Shown one piece after another: positions 1-7,311 of a stretch of 24,231 nucleotides of DNA. The notes beneath the pieces were generated by a model. That model was not told the DNA's origin. It ran no database searches and was given only the letters and a program-made list of their open reading frames with translations. How positions within the stretch are numbered: position 1 is the stretch's first letter; each line of letters starts with the position of its first letter. This DNA comes from Candidatus Avelusimicrobium fimicolum (GTDB lineage: Bacteria > Elusimicrobiota > Elusimicrobia > Elusimicrobiales > Elusimicrobiaceae): NCBI GenBank assembly GCA_900541355.1, contig UQJU01000019.1, forward strand, positions 1 to 24,231. Reading direction: 5' to 3'. Both the position numbers and the translations under genes were made by a program.

Positions 1-54
1 CGCGAAGGCGGCCATACGGTAGGCGCCGGTGTTGTAACCAAAATTATTGAGTAG
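1..54 (+). CDS. tuf: Elongation factor Tu, C-terminal 17 residues (partial)
   Basis: The first 54 bases read in frame 1 as the tail GGHTVGAGVVTKIIE followed by TAG, which is the conserved end of the EF-Tu beta-barrel domain 3. EF-Tu delivers aminoacyl-tRNA to the ribosome in the cytoplasm. The rest lies off the left edge. The order tuf-rpmG-tRNA-secE-nusG that follows is the common bacterial arrangement and supports the call despite the small fragment. Confidence 0.93.
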   Translation, partial: REGGHTVGAGVVTKIIE

Positions 55-66
55 TAAAATTGTTTA

Positions 67-115
67 GTTCACTGTGGCGGGGGCATTTAACTATGCCCCC
101 GCAGATAGTGTGAAC
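67..115 (+). promoter_or_regulatory. Long GC-rich hairpin between tuf and rpmG
   Basis: A perfect 10-bp stem GCGGGGGCAT/ATGCCCCCGC (77-86 with 93-102) has a 6-nt loop and is extended by an outer GTTCAC/GTGAAC pair (67-72 with 110-115). No T-tract follows directly, so it is not a textbook terminator. It more likely is an RNA processing or stabilising hairpin, or a partial attenuator, separating abundant tuf mRNA from rpmG. Confidence 0.7.
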
Positions 116-159
116 AGCAATATTTTTAGAGATTTGTTCTCTCTTTTAAGGATAATAAG

Positions 160-318
160 ATGGCTAACGAAAGAATTACAATCGCGCTGGTTTGCACCGA
201 ATGCAAGAATAAAAACTATTACCAAGTGCGCGGTAAAAAGAAAGAATACAAGTTGGAAGTCAACAAGTTCTGCAAAAAATGCGGAAAAAGCACCAAGCAT
301 AAAGAAGGCAAAGCCTAA
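160..318 (+). CDS. rpmG: 50S ribosomal protein L33 (zinc-ribbon form)
   Basis: This 52-residue protein has the L33 pattern: a basic chain with two CxxC knuckles, CTEC near residues 12-15 and CKKC near 38-41, which is the zinc-binding (C+) form. L33 sits near the E-site of the large subunit. The start is fixed by AAGGA seven bases before ATG, and the N-terminus MANERITIALVC matches family starts. It lies between tuf and tRNA-Trp, as in many bacteria, and is probably co-transcribed with secE-nusG. Confidence 0.95.
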   Translation: MANERITIALVCTECKNKNYYQVRGKKKEYKLEVNKFCKKCGKSTKHKEGKA

Positions 319-328
319 GATTTTTTGT

Positions 329-403
329 GGGAGCGTCGGTTAACTGGTAAACCACCGGTCTCCAAAACCGGGACTGAAGGTTCGAGTCCTTCCGCTCCTG
401 CCA
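329..403 (+). tRNA. trnW: tRNA-Trp (anticodon CCA), CCA end encoded
   Basis: A full cloverleaf folds: acceptor 329-335 with 393-399 (one G-U), anticodon stem 355-359/367-371 with loop CTCCAAA and anticodon CCA at 362-364, T stem 376-380/388-392 with loop TTCGAGT. The discriminator base is G400, typical of tRNA-Trp, and the CCA tail is encoded at 401-403. It starts 10 bases after rpmG and lies 28 bases before secE, so it must be cut from a polycistronic transcript. Confidence 0.97.
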
Positions 404-431
404 GGTTTTATATCAAGGAAAACGGATATTT

Positions 432-620
432 ATGAATAAAGCAATCAATTTTCTCAAACAATCTGTTGGCGAACTGAGAAAATCCACCTGGCTTTCCAGA
501 CAGGAAGTGGTGCAATCCACTATCCTCGTTATGATTGTAGTGGCGTTGGTGTCTGCGTATGTCGGCGTCATTGACTTTGGCCTGACCAAAGTGTTGGGCG
601 CAGTAGTCGGGGGTCGCTAA
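432..620 (+). CDS. secE: Preprotein translocase subunit SecE
   Basis: This 62-residue protein is the minimal single-span SecE. A basic amphipathic segment (residues about 1-28, with the conserved L-x-K-V/S-x-W-pattern ELRKSTWLSRQEV) precedes one transmembrane helix (about 29-56). SecE clamps SecY in the inner-membrane channel. The stop codon overlaps the nusG start (TAATG), so translation of the two is probably coupled. GGA five bases before ATG serves as a weak ribosome site. Confidence 0.95.
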   Translation: MNKAINFLKQSVGELRKSTWLSRQEVVQSTILVMIVVALVSAYVGVIDFGLTKVLGAVVGGR

Positions 621-1150
621 TGGAAGAAAAAGCGTGGTACGTCGTGCATACCCAAACGGGGCACGAGGACAAAGTAAGAGAAAAAATCCTGCTTAATATT
701 GACATCCAGGGCTTTGGGGACCGCGTTTTTCAGGTCCTGGTTCCCACCGAAGAAGTTGTTGAAGTCAAACAAAACAAGAAAATTTTACGCAAACGGAAAT
801 TTTTCCCTGGTTATGTGCTGGTACAGATGTTAATGACCAGCGAAGCATATTGGTTTATTAAGAATATTACGGGCGTAACCGGTTTCTTGGGTGATCCTAA
901 CCCCGTTCCGCTGCCGGAAGAAGAAATTGCCGGTATCGTGGAACTTACGGATAATCCCTCCGGTAAACCCAAACACGTGGTGGAATTTGAACGCGGCGAA
1001 AGCGTCCGTATTACGGAAGGTCCGTTCAAGCATTTCATCGGTGAAGTGGAAGAAGTCAACGAGCAGAAGAATAAACTGAAAGTAATGGTTACGGTCTTTG
1101 ACCGCAAAACTCCTGTGGAAGTGGACTTCTTGCAAGTAGAAAAGAACTAG
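620..1150 (+). CDS. nusG: Transcription termination/antitermination factor NusG
   Basis: The protein has 176 residues, normal NusG length. The NGN domain (about 4-110) opens with WYVVHTQTGHEDKV and holds the KRKFFPGYVLVQM core that binds the RNA polymerase clamp. The KOW domain (about 122-176) contains the EGPFKHFIGEVEEV motif that contacts Rho or ribosomal S10. It is cytoplasmic and couples transcription to translation. It overlaps secE by one base and precedes rplK by 44 bases. Confidence 0.97.
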   Translation: MEEKAWYVVHTQTGHEDKVREKILLNIDIQGFGDRVFQVLVPTEEVVEVKQNKKILRKRKFFPGYVLVQMLMTSEAYWFIKNITGVTGFLGDPNPVPLPEEEIAGIVELTDNPSGKPKHVVEFERGESVRITEGPFKHFIGEVEEVNEQKNKLKVMVTVFDRKTPVEVDFLQVEKN

Positions 1151-1194
1151 ATTTTACCGCAGTAAAGCAGTAAAAAATACGGAGTAACAACAAA

Positions 1195-1629
1195 ATGGCA
1201 AAAGAGAAAAAAATTAAAGGTTTCATCAAATTGCAGATTCCTGCCGGTGCCGCTAACCCGGCCCCGCCTGTGGGTCCGGCTTTGGGCCAGCACGGCGTCA
1301 ACATTATGGAATTTTGCAAACAATTCAACGCCAAGACGGCTAAAATGGAAAAAGGTATCAAGATTCCGGTCATCATTACTGTTTATGAAGACCGCTCTTT
1401 CACCTTTATTACCAAGATGCCGCCTATGGCTGTGCTGATTATCAAGGAATTGGGCCTGGCCAAAGGTTCCGGCGCTCCCCACAAAGATAAAGTCGGCAAG
1501 ATTACCCAAGCCCAGTGCGAAAAAATCGCCGCGCAGAAATTGCCCGATTTGAACACGAAAGATGTCAAACAGGCCGCCGAAATGGTAAAAGGCACCTGCC
1601 GCAGTATGGGTGTGGACGTAGTAAAATAA
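1195..1629 (+). CDS. rplK: 50S ribosomal protein L11
   Basis: The 144-residue protein shows L11 hallmarks: the N-terminal glycine/proline-rich PAGAANPAPPVGPALGQHG (about 17-35) that binds thiostrepton-type antibiotics, NIMEFCKQFN, and the C-terminal rRNA-binding domain with KVGKITQAQ and the ending AAEMVKGTCRSMGVDV. L11 with L10-L12 forms the stalk base that stimulates translation factors and RelA. GGAG lies about ten bases before the ATG. Confidence 0.97.
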   Translation: MAKEKKIKGFIKLQIPAGAANPAPPVGPALGQHGVNIMEFCKQFNAKTAKMEKGIKIPVIITVYEDRSFTFITKMPPMAVLIIKELGLAKGSGAPHKDKVGKITQAQCEKIAAQKLPDLNTKDVKQAAEMVKGTCRSMGVDVVK

Positions 1630-1682
1630 ATTTAAACTGAGGGAGGGCGAAAACGCCCGTTAAAACCTAAGGAGTATTTAAG

Positions 1683-2357
1683 ATGGGAAAAAGATTGGAA
1701 GCCGCACAAAAGACGTACGACAAGTCCAAAGTTTACACGATGGCCGAAGGTGCTCAAATCGTAAAAGATAACGCCAAAGCCAAATTTGACGAAACCGTTG
1801 AAATCCACGTGAAACTGGGCATTGATACCAAAAAAGCCGACCAGCAGGTCCGCACCACCGTCGCTTTGCCGCACGGTACGGGCAAGACCAAACGCATTGC
1901 CGTTATCGCCAAGGGCGAACACGCGCAAGAAGCCCAACAGGCCGGTGCCGACAGAGTCGGTTGCGAAGACATTGTGGAAGAAGTACTCAAAGGCAAAATT
2001 GACTTTGATGTACTCGTTGCCACCCCGGACACGATGAGAGATTTGGCCAAAGCCGCCAAAATCTTGGGTCCGCGCGGTCTTATGCCGAACCCGAAAAGCG
2101 GTACTGTAACCTTTGAATTGGCTAACACCATCAAAGCGTTGAAAGCGGGCCGCATTGAGTTCAAAGCCGATGCGTACGGTATTGTGCACGCCATCATTGG
2201 CAAAGCGTCCTTTGACGCTGCCAAACTGGCCGAAAACGCCAAGGCAGTAATGGATACTATCCTCCGCGTGAAACCCAGCACCTCCAAAGGTGTGTATGTG
2301 CAGAGCGTATCGCTCAGTTCTACTATGGGACCTGGCGTATTTGTCAGTTACAAATAA
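1683..2357 (+). CDS. rplA: 50S ribosomal protein L1
   Basis: The protein has 224 residues, close to the usual 225-235. It is recognised by RTTVALPHGTGKTKRIAV (about 57-74), the ILGPRGLMPNPKSGTV motif (about 127-142) and the ending STMGPGVFV. L1 forms the mobile stalk at the E-site and in many bacteria represses its own mRNA. The preceding 53 bases hold a small GGGCG-AAAA-CGCCC hairpin, a possible place for such control. AAGGAG gives a good ribosome site. It is the last gene of its transcription unit here. Confidence 0.97.
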   Translation: MGKRLEAAQKTYDKSKVYTMAEGAQIVKDNAKAKFDETVEIHVKLGIDTKKADQQVRTTVALPHGTGKTKRIAVIAKGEHAQEAQQAGADRVGCEDIVEEVLKGKIDFDVLVATPDTMRDLAKAAKILGPRGLMPNPKSGTVTFELANTIKALKAGRIEFKADAYGIVHAIIGKASFDAAKLAENAKAVMDTILRVKPSTSKGVYVQSVSLSSTMGPGVFVSYK

Positions 2358-2373
2358 GTTCTCTTTTGCACAC

Positions 2374-2410
2374 AAAAACCCCGCGACTTTACGGTTGCGG
2401 GGTTTTTTTG
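2374..2410 (+). terminator. Intrinsic terminator after rplA
   Basis: An 11-bp stem AACCCCGCGAC (2377-2387) pairs with GTTGCGGGGTT (2394-2404), with one G-U and a 6-nt loop, followed by a T-run. It ends the tuf/secE/rplA unit in the plus direction. Confidence 0.93.
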
Positions 2411-2422
2411 TGTCTATCTGAT

Positions 2423-2456
2423 AAAACACCTCCGGCGAACTCTGTGGTGTTTTTTC
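2423..2456 (+). terminator. Possible second terminator after rplA
   Basis: AAAACACC (2423-2430) pairs with GGTGTTTT (2446-2453) across a 15-nt loop and is followed by T residues. The stem is weak. It may act as a back-up terminator, or it may be fortuitous. The rest of the 282-base gap up to 2639 holds only the promoter described next. Confidence 0.4.
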
Positions 2457-2581
2457 CTCATCTCCAAATGTTTCAATCGGGGCTTTAATAACAGCAAACT
2501 GAAATTCTGCACGCGCCGCATCAGCAGACTTTTGGAAAGGAGGGAGGAAAAAGGTTTTTATACATTTTTCTCAAAATAACT

Positions 2582-2609
2582 TTGCTATTTGCTATTATCT
2601 TTTTATAAT
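2582..2609 (+). promoter_or_regulatory. Promoter for the two secreted-protein genes
   Basis: TATAAT at 2604-2609 is a perfect -10. TTGCTA at 2582-2587 is a weak -35 at 16-base spacing. The predicted start near 2616 leaves a ~24-base leader containing the AAAGGG ribosome site for the gene at 2640. Confidence 0.6.
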
Positions 2610-2639
2610 ATAAAAAAGCCGTATTAAAGGGAAAATTAT

Positions 2640-3836
2640 ATGACAAATTTTTTAGCCCGCGCGCTTTGTATTTTCACTCTTTGCTTGTCTGCCTCTGTAC
2701 TGTTTGCACAAGGGAGGGCTATCCGCAAGGCTCCCGGTGCGGTTACCCAGGCGGTCAAGGTGGCGCGCCCCAAAGTGCCGGGCCGGACCTTTTCTTTTCC
2801 CCATTTGGAAAAATTGCTGATACAACGGGAGTTACTTACGCGCCAAGCCTTGGATAAATTGCCGTTGGCGGAGAATTTGCTTTTGCCGGATGAAATGCCT
2901 GCCCTTGCCGTTAGCGGCTGGCCGTGGAAACGCGACCCGTTGGGGCCGTATGCGGAACTTCCGTTTTTTAGAAAATTATCGCCCGAAGCCCAGCGCAATT
3001 ATTTCCTGTCAGCCAATAACCGCGCCATTGCCACTTTGTGGAAACAGCGAGCGGCTTTGTTTAAGGCCATAAAAGCGCGGCAAAACGAATTTTTAACGCA
3101 AAAGATATCTAATCCCACCCAGGAGCCTTTCGTGCAAATGGCGGCCCAAATCGGCCCGGAAATCAACCAAGTAATGATAGGAGAAATACACGATTATACC
3201 TGGTTACAGCCCGGCATAAGTTCCTTTTTGGAAGCCCTGCGGGCCAAATACCCGAAGCGCCAAATGGTGTTGGTAACGGAATTTTTACCGCGGGGCAAAA
3301 AAAATATGCGCCCCGCGCGGGATTGGATGCGGCAGGCTAACCCGGAATACGAAACCCTGTTCAATGATGCCACCCGTTTGGGCATACGCATTAAAGGGCT
3401 GGAAAGTAATTATATATATTTCCACACACCGCCAAAAATGGAAATCCCCGGCGTAACGCCAGAGGAAGAAGTGAATATGTGGAGCACTCCCGAAGGGATG
3501 CGCGTGCGTAATGCGGATTGGTATCAGGCCATAGCCGAATACCGTAAGGAAATGCCGGATGCTTTGTTTATTGTGTATGCGGGGGCGGCCCATTTGGATT
3601 ATTCCTACCTTTCTTCTCTCTCCCGTCGTTTTCCGCGCGAGGAAACCTTTATCGGCATGGTTTACCCGTATGTGCCGGACGGGAAAGAAATAATGACGTG
3701 CGATAATATAGATGAGGCTTTGCCTGCTTTAAATACGGTAAAATACCTGTCGTGGCCGTCAAAAGACTTACGGAATTTAGCGGGGTTTGACGTGCGTATT
3801 AAACTGCCAAAGCCTGCCAAACGGGAAACGAAATGA
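2640..3836 (+). CDS. Secreted TIKI/ChaN-superfamily protein
   Basis: The 398-residue protein starts with a Sec signal peptide (about 1-23, cleavage likely at LFA-Q). The N-terminal third (about 45-165) is not recognised. Residues about 170-340 carry the TIKI-fold signature: GEIHD (181-185), an acidic strand end VTEF (about 212-215), GLESN (253-257), RNADW (290-294) and AGAAH (314-318). In this superfamily (ChaN haem-binding proteins, TraB/PrgY, GumN, EreA) the paired GExH and GxxH motifs form the active or ligand site. Its product and substrate cannot be told from sequence. The stop overlaps the next gene's start (ATGA), tying it to a secreted protease. AAAGGG supports the ATG. Confidence 0.72.
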   Translation: MTNFLARALCIFTLCLSASVLFAQGRAIRKAPGAVTQAVKVARPKVPGRTFSFPHLEKLLIQRELLTRQALDKLPLAENLLLPDEMPALAVSGWPWKRDPLGPYAELPFFRKLSPEAQRNYFLSANNRAIATLWKQRAALFKAIKARQNEFLTQKISNPTQEPFVQMAAQIGPEINQVMIGEIHDYTWLQPGISSFLEALRAKYPKRQMVLVTEFLPRGKKNMRPARDWMRQANPEYETLFNDATRLGIRIKGLESNYIYFHTPPKMEIPGVTPEEEVNMWSTPEGMRVRNADWYQAIAEYRKEMPDALFIVYAGAAHLDYSYLSSLSRRFPREETFIGMVYPYVPDGKEIMTCDNIDEALPALNTVKYLSWPSKDLRNLAGFDVRIKLPKPAKRETK

Positions 3837-4834
3837 AGCGGACTTTTTTCCATATTTTCTTTTTGTTTTGCACCACTCTTTGCTGGGGGCAGGTAAGTGT
3901 TTTGTCGGTTACGGATGAAGATAAGCACAAAACAAAGGAAGATTTTTACCATACATTTGAATATTTTATTAAACCGGCTGGCGGCGGGCAGCAAAACAAG
4001 TGTCAGGCTACGCGGATTGGGCGGCGGTGGTTCGCCACGGCGGCGCATTGTGTCGCGCAAACGTGTCAAAACGGGTGTACAATTCAAATGGATTTATTGG
4101 AAAGGCCCGTGTCCGCCTTGGCAAGTGTTACGCATACGCCCAAAAAACCGGCGGTATTTGTCCACCCGGAATATTCGTCCAAAGTATTTGTCAAAAATGA
4201 TTTTGCCCTTATCCGCCTGGATTTGGACAGGACCTCCTTGGCCTATTACCGGCACGCTACTAAAAAGCAGCCCTACAACCGGGCGCTGACTGCCCAGCAG
4301 TTTGCCGCATATTTAGAGAGGAACCGAAAGGTTAAAAGCCAGTTTACGCATATCAAAAGCCCCGAACTGCCCCCGTTGGTTTTGTTTGATAATTTTAACG
4401 CCATTATTGATCGTAAAATTTCCGTTATTTCCATTTTTGGCGGCGTGCGCAAAATAGAGCCAGACCCATATGTTGTGCATTATGTAAAAGCCCTGGGGTT
4501 TGCTTACACCAAGAACTTTGGCATCCGCAAAGGGATGAGCGGCTCGGGCGTAATGACCAATACCGGGGAATTAATAGGCATTGTGTCTGGCAATATGACC
4601 TCCGCCCACTGGGAGAAAAAGAAAGGCGGCGAAAAAGTTCCCGCAGTAGAGGAATTGTTTATGTTCCCTGTATTTAATACGGACGTGGCTGCCTTTATGG
4701 AACAGACTATGGGGAGCGATTATTATAAACTAACTTGGAAAGATGCCTATCCTTCTTTTGTATATAAGTCCCGGCGCAATTATGCTTCCGTCATAGAATC
4801 TGTTAATTATATCAATAAACAAAAATCTAAGTAA
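3833..4834 (+). CDS. Secreted trypsin-like serine protease (S1 family)
   Basis: The 333-residue protein has a signal peptide (about 1-19). The chymotrypsin-fold catalytic triad is visible: His72 in TAAHC, Asp123 in NDFALIRL and Ser236 in GMSGSG. Cys57 and Cys73 probably form the loop disulfide next to the catalytic His, with Cys78 and Cys82 nearby. Asp is not at the usual GDSGG position (Met235 instead), so specificity should not be assumed tryptic. Spacing between Asp and Ser is longer than in trypsin, from an insert around residues 140-200. It acts outside the inner membrane. The four-base overlap with the upstream TIKI-like gene suggests a joint role. Confidence 0.85.
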   Translation: MKRTFFHIFFLFCTTLCWGQVSVLSVTDEDKHKTKEDFYHTFEYFIKPAGGGQQNKCQATRIGRRWFATAAHCVAQTCQNGCTIQMDLLERPVSALASVTHTPKKPAVFVHPEYSSKVFVKNDFALIRLDLDRTSLAYYRHATKKQPYNRALTAQQFAAYLERNRKVKSQFTHIKSPELPPLVLFDNFNAIIDRKISVISIFGGVRKIEPDPYVVHYVKALGFAYTKNFGIRKGMSGSGVMTNTGELIGIVSGNMTSAHWEKKKGGEKVPAVEELFMFPVFNTDVAAFMEQTMGSDYYKLTWKDAYPSFVYKSRRNYASVIESVNYINKQKSK

Positions 4835-4884
4835 AAGCCCCGGTGGAAAACGATTACACCCCACATCATTTGTACTCTCAATTA

Positions 4885-4914
4885 AAAAAGCCCCCGGTGA
4901 AATGGGGGCTTTTT
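4885..4914. terminator. Bidirectional terminator between protease gene and obg
   Basis: A perfect 11-bp inverted repeat AAAAAGCCCCC (4885-4895) / GGGGGCTTTTT (4904-4914) has an 8-nt loop. The A and T flanks allow it to stop the plus-strand protease transcript and the minus-strand obg transcript, which converge here. Confidence 0.93.
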
Positions 4915-4917
4915 AAA

Positions 4918-6309
4918 CTAATTGTTCTTGGCTTCCCGCTTGGCCTTTCTGCGGGCGTTGCGCTTGTCCAAACGCTCCTGCTTGGTCGTGCGCCGCTTAT
5001 AACCGGCGTGTTCGGGTGTGGTCGGGGCTTCGTTATCAAAGTCGCCGTTCCACTCAAACTCCCGTCCGCCTACTACCAAGGAATCGCCGTCCTGCACCCC
5101 GTATTTAAGGAGTGCTTTTTCCAATCCTATTTTTTTGAAGATACCGCGCAAGCGCGCAATGGCTTCGGGCTGGTTAAAATTCGTCATTGCGATAAACTCT
5201 TCCACTTTTTTGCCTGTAATGTGGATGACATCTTCTTCGTCGCGGAAAATGGAAAAAATCGGTTCTACCCGGTGCGTAACGGCGGATTGTTTTGTTTCTG
5301 CCGGAGGTTCAACCGGGGTAGCGGCCAAAATTTTAACCACTTCATCCAATACTTTGTTTACGCCCTCGCCGGTAGCGGCGGACATTAGCATTACTTTGTG
5401 CTTTTTAAACTTCTTTTTAATGGTTTCGTATGCTTTTTGCGCTTCGGGCAAATCCATTTTGTTTACTACGATAATACGCGGTTTGGCAAACAGTTTTTTA
5501 TCAAAGGTTTTTAATTCGTTTTCAATTACTTTTACCGATTTTTCCGCGTTCATCCCGTTAAATCCCTCCGGGTCCACCAAGTGCAAAAGTACGCGGGTGC
5601 GCTCAATATGCTTTAAAAATTGCGTGCCAAGCCCTTTGCCCTCGCTGGCTCCTTCAATAATACCCGGAATATCAGCGGTTGCAAAACTGAGGCCCTTGTG
5701 CAAGGTGATGCCCAAGTTGGGGTTCAAGGTAGTGAACGGATAGTCTGCTATACGCGGACGGGCGGCGGAAATGCGGCTTAAAAAAGTGCTTTTGCCTGCA
5801 TTGGGGAATCCGACCAGTCCCAAATCCGCCAAAACTTTGAGTTCCAAAAAGAGAGTTACTTCTTCGCCGGGTTGTCCGTTTTCAGCAATGTGGGGGGCTG
5901 TATTGTTGCGGGTCTTAAACGACTGGTTTCCGCGCCCGCCCATACCGCCTTTGGCGACGGTAAATTGCTGTCCGGCTTCGGTTAAATCTACCAGAATTTG
6001 TCCGTCCTTTTTAACGATAGTACCGCACGGCACGCGGACGATTTTATCTTCTCCCGCGCGGCCTGTTTTATTGTAAGTGCCGCCTTTTTCGCCGTTTTGG
6101 GCTTCAATGTGCGGGTTGTACGCCAATTCCAGAAGCGTAGTTAAATTGGAGTCGGCCTGCAAAATAATGTCGCCCCCTTTGCCGCCGCAACCGCCGTTCG
6201 GGCCGCCAAATTCAATAAATTTTTCGCGGCGGAAAGATAAGCAGCCGTCCCCGCCTTTTCCGGCGGTGAGGTAAATTTTAACACGGTCTAAAAAACTTCC
6301 GGATTGCAT
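4918..6309 (-). CDS. obg: GTPase Obg/CgtA
   Basis: The 463-residue protein has the three Obg parts. The glycine-rich Obg fold occupies about 1-157 (FRREKFIEFGGPNGG, GGKGGMGGRGN-like repeats). The G domain occupies about 158-335, with G1 GFPNAGKS (167-174), G3 DIPG (213-216) and G4 NKMD (283-286). A C-terminal OCT domain spans about 360-430 and ends in a lysine/arginine-rich tail. Obg is an essential GTPase in 50S assembly and stress control. The reading frame extends upstream to 6462, but ATG at 6309 is preceded by AGAAAGGA and gives the conserved start, so the longer form is rejected. It lies downstream of rplU-rpmA as in most bacteria, but behind its own promoter. Confidence 0.95.
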   Translation of the reverse strand: MQSGSFLDRVKIYLTAGKGGDGCLSFRREKFIEFGGPNGGCGGKGGDIILQADSNLTTLLELAYNPHIEAQNGEKGGTYNKTGRAGEDKIVRVPCGTIVKKDGQILVDLTEAGQQFTVAKGGMGGRGNQSFKTRNNTAPHIAENGQPGEEVTLFLELKVLADLGLVGFPNAGKSTFLSRISAARPRIADYPFTTLNPNLGITLHKGLSFATADIPGIIEGASEGKGLGTQFLKHIERTRVLLHLVDPEGFNGMNAEKSVKVIENELKTFDKKLFAKPRIIVVNKMDLPEAQKAYETIKKKFKKHKVMLMSAATGEGVNKVLDEVVKILAATPVEPPAETKQSAVTHRVEPIFSIFRDEEDVIHITGKKVEEFIAMTNFNQPEAIARLRGIFKKIGLEKALLKYGVQDGDSLVVGGREFEWNGDFDNEAPTTPEHAGYKRRTTKQERLDKRNARRKAKREAKNN

Positions 6310-6353
6310 AAATTCGTCCTTTCTATACTTAAATCGTTTTGGCCGAAAGCAAA

Positions 6354-6497
6354 TTAATATTCGGTTTGGGCCAGCAGTTTTTTGGATAAACGGCGTTTCG
6401 CCTTTGTGCGCGCCCTTTTTACTTTGGCCCGCGCAGGCGACTTGGTGCAGGTGTAAACCCATTCGTCTTGCGAAACGTGCAGTTCGTCCTTTTTCAT
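6354..6497 (-). CDS. Predicted 47-residue basic small protein
   Basis: ATG at 6497 opens 47 codons ending in TAA at 6354, 44 bases upstream of the obg start. The product begins MKKDELHVSQDEWVYTC and continues as a strongly basic stretch rich in Lys, Arg and Ala. I do not recognise the family. No Shine-Dalgarno is present, but an extended -10 (TGATACAAT) lies exactly six bases before the ATG with a -35-like GGGACA 17 bases further up, so the mRNA would start at the ATG. The basic composition and position between rpmA and obg suggest RNA or ribosome binding, which is inference only. It could also be simply the obg leader. Confidence 0.55.
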   Translation of the reverse strand: MKKDELHVSQDEWVYTCTKSPARAKVKRARTKAKRRLSKKLLAQTEY

Positions 6498-6503
6498 TTT
6501 CTT

Positions 6504-6532
6504 ATTGTATCATACGGGAGATTTTTTGTCCC
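6504..6532 (-). promoter_or_regulatory. Promoter for the small ORF and obg
   Basis: Read on the minus strand: GGGACA (6532-6527), 17-base spacer ending in TGA, then TACAAT (6509-6504). It lies just downstream of the rpmA terminator, so obg is not dependent on read-through from rplU-rpmA. The predicted start coincides with the small ORF's ATG. Confidence 0.6.
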
Positions 6533-6547
6533 GCTGAATAACTACAA

Positions 6548-6579
6548 AAAAAGCGGCAGGAGAACTCCTGCCGCTTTTT
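6548..6579 (-). terminator. Intrinsic terminator after rpmA
   Basis: A 15-base perfect inverted repeat, AAAAAGCGGCAGGAG (6548-6562) and its complement (6565-6579), folds with a tight loop. The T-run on the minus strand ends the rplU-rpmA transcript. Confidence 0.93.
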
Positions 6580-6593
6580 AAACTGTGAAGCGC

Positions 6594-6977
6594 TTATTTG
6601 GCCGCGTCGGCTTTTTTGGCTTTGGCGGGAGCCTTTTTCGCAGCCGTTTTCTTGGCGGCGGGCTTTTTGGCGGCTTTTACAGCCGGTTTTTTAGCAGGCT
6701 CTTTGGCTTCTTTGGTTTCCGCAACTTTCGGGTACACGGAAATTTGCTTTTTACCTCTCGTTACCCATTCAAAAGTAACAATGCCGGCAACGCGGGCAAA
6801 AAGGCTGTCATCGCTGCTTCTTGCCACGTTGGTACCGGGCAAGAATTTGGTACCGCGTTGGCGGACGATGATTTCCCCAGCGTTTACAAACTGGGAGCCG
6901 TAGCGTTTAATGCCTAAACGCTGGCCGTGGCTGTCTCTTCCGTTGGAGGAAGAACCTTGTGCTTTTGTATGTGCCAT
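6594..6977 (-). CDS. rpmA: 50S ribosomal protein L27 with K/A-rich C-terminal tail
   Basis: Residues 1-85 are a clear L27: GSSSNGRDSHGQRLGIK and VNAGEIIVRQRGTKFLPG. The N-terminus, which reaches the peptidyl-transferase centre, starts directly MAHTKAQG with no cleavable leader. L27 is normally about 85-95 residues; this one is 127, because residues from about 88 onward form a tail of Lys, Ala and Pro repeats (AKKPAAKKTAAKKAPA) resembling histone-H1-like proteins. Start supported by GGGAG. It lies 16 bases after rplU and ends 14 bases before a terminator. Confidence 0.95.
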   Translation of the reverse strand: MAHTKAQGSSSNGRDSHGQRLGIKRYGSQFVNAGEIIVRQRGTKFLPGTNVARSSDDSLFARVAGIVTFEWVTRGKKQISVYPKVAETKEAKEPAKKPAVKAAKKPAAKKTAAKKAPAKAKKADAAK

Positions 6978-6993
6978 AGTTTAGTCTCCCAAG

Positions 6994-7305
6994 TTATGCT
7001 AACTGGATATCCGTAATTTTAATTTGCGTTAAATCCTGTCTGTGGCCGATGGTTCTTTCGTAACCTTTTTTCGGTCTCTTTTTGAAAACGAGGATTTTCG
7101 GACCTCTCAAATGTTTTACCACTTGAGCGGTGACCTTGGCCGTGTTACCGGCTTTGGCATCTGCCGAGGTACCTTCTTCGTTAGCGGCCCAGAGGACTTT
7201 CAAGTCCACATTGGCGCCTACTTCCGCGTCCAGTTTTTCAACCTGCAGATTTTGACCGGGTTTAACCCAGTACTGTTTTCCACCAGTTTCAATAATTGCG
7301 TACAT
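6994..7305 (-). CDS. rplU: 50S ribosomal protein L21
   Basis: The 103-residue protein starts MYAIIETGGKQYWVKPGQ and ends with the HRQDLTQIKITDI motif near its C-terminus, both diagnostic of L21. It binds 23S rRNA near domain II during early 50S assembly. It forms an operon with rpmA. No Shine-Dalgarno lies before the ATG. Instead TGGTATAAT ends six bases upstream, so at least part of the mRNA may be leaderless, while a second promoter about 90 bases upstream would give a structured leader. Confidence 0.96.
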   Translation of the reverse strand: MYAIIETGGKQYWVKPGQNLQVEKLDAEVGANVDLKVLWAANEEGTSADAKAGNTAKVTAQVVKHLRGPKILVFKKRPKKGYERTIGHRQDLTQIKITDIQLA

Positions 7306-7311
7306 AAGTTT

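Noticed and set aside
6310..6462. N-terminal extension of obg by 51 residues in the same frame.
   Set aside because: The extension has no ribosome site, no resemblance to Obg and overlaps the better-supported 47-codon ORF. ATG at 6309 has AGAAAGGA and the family N-terminus.
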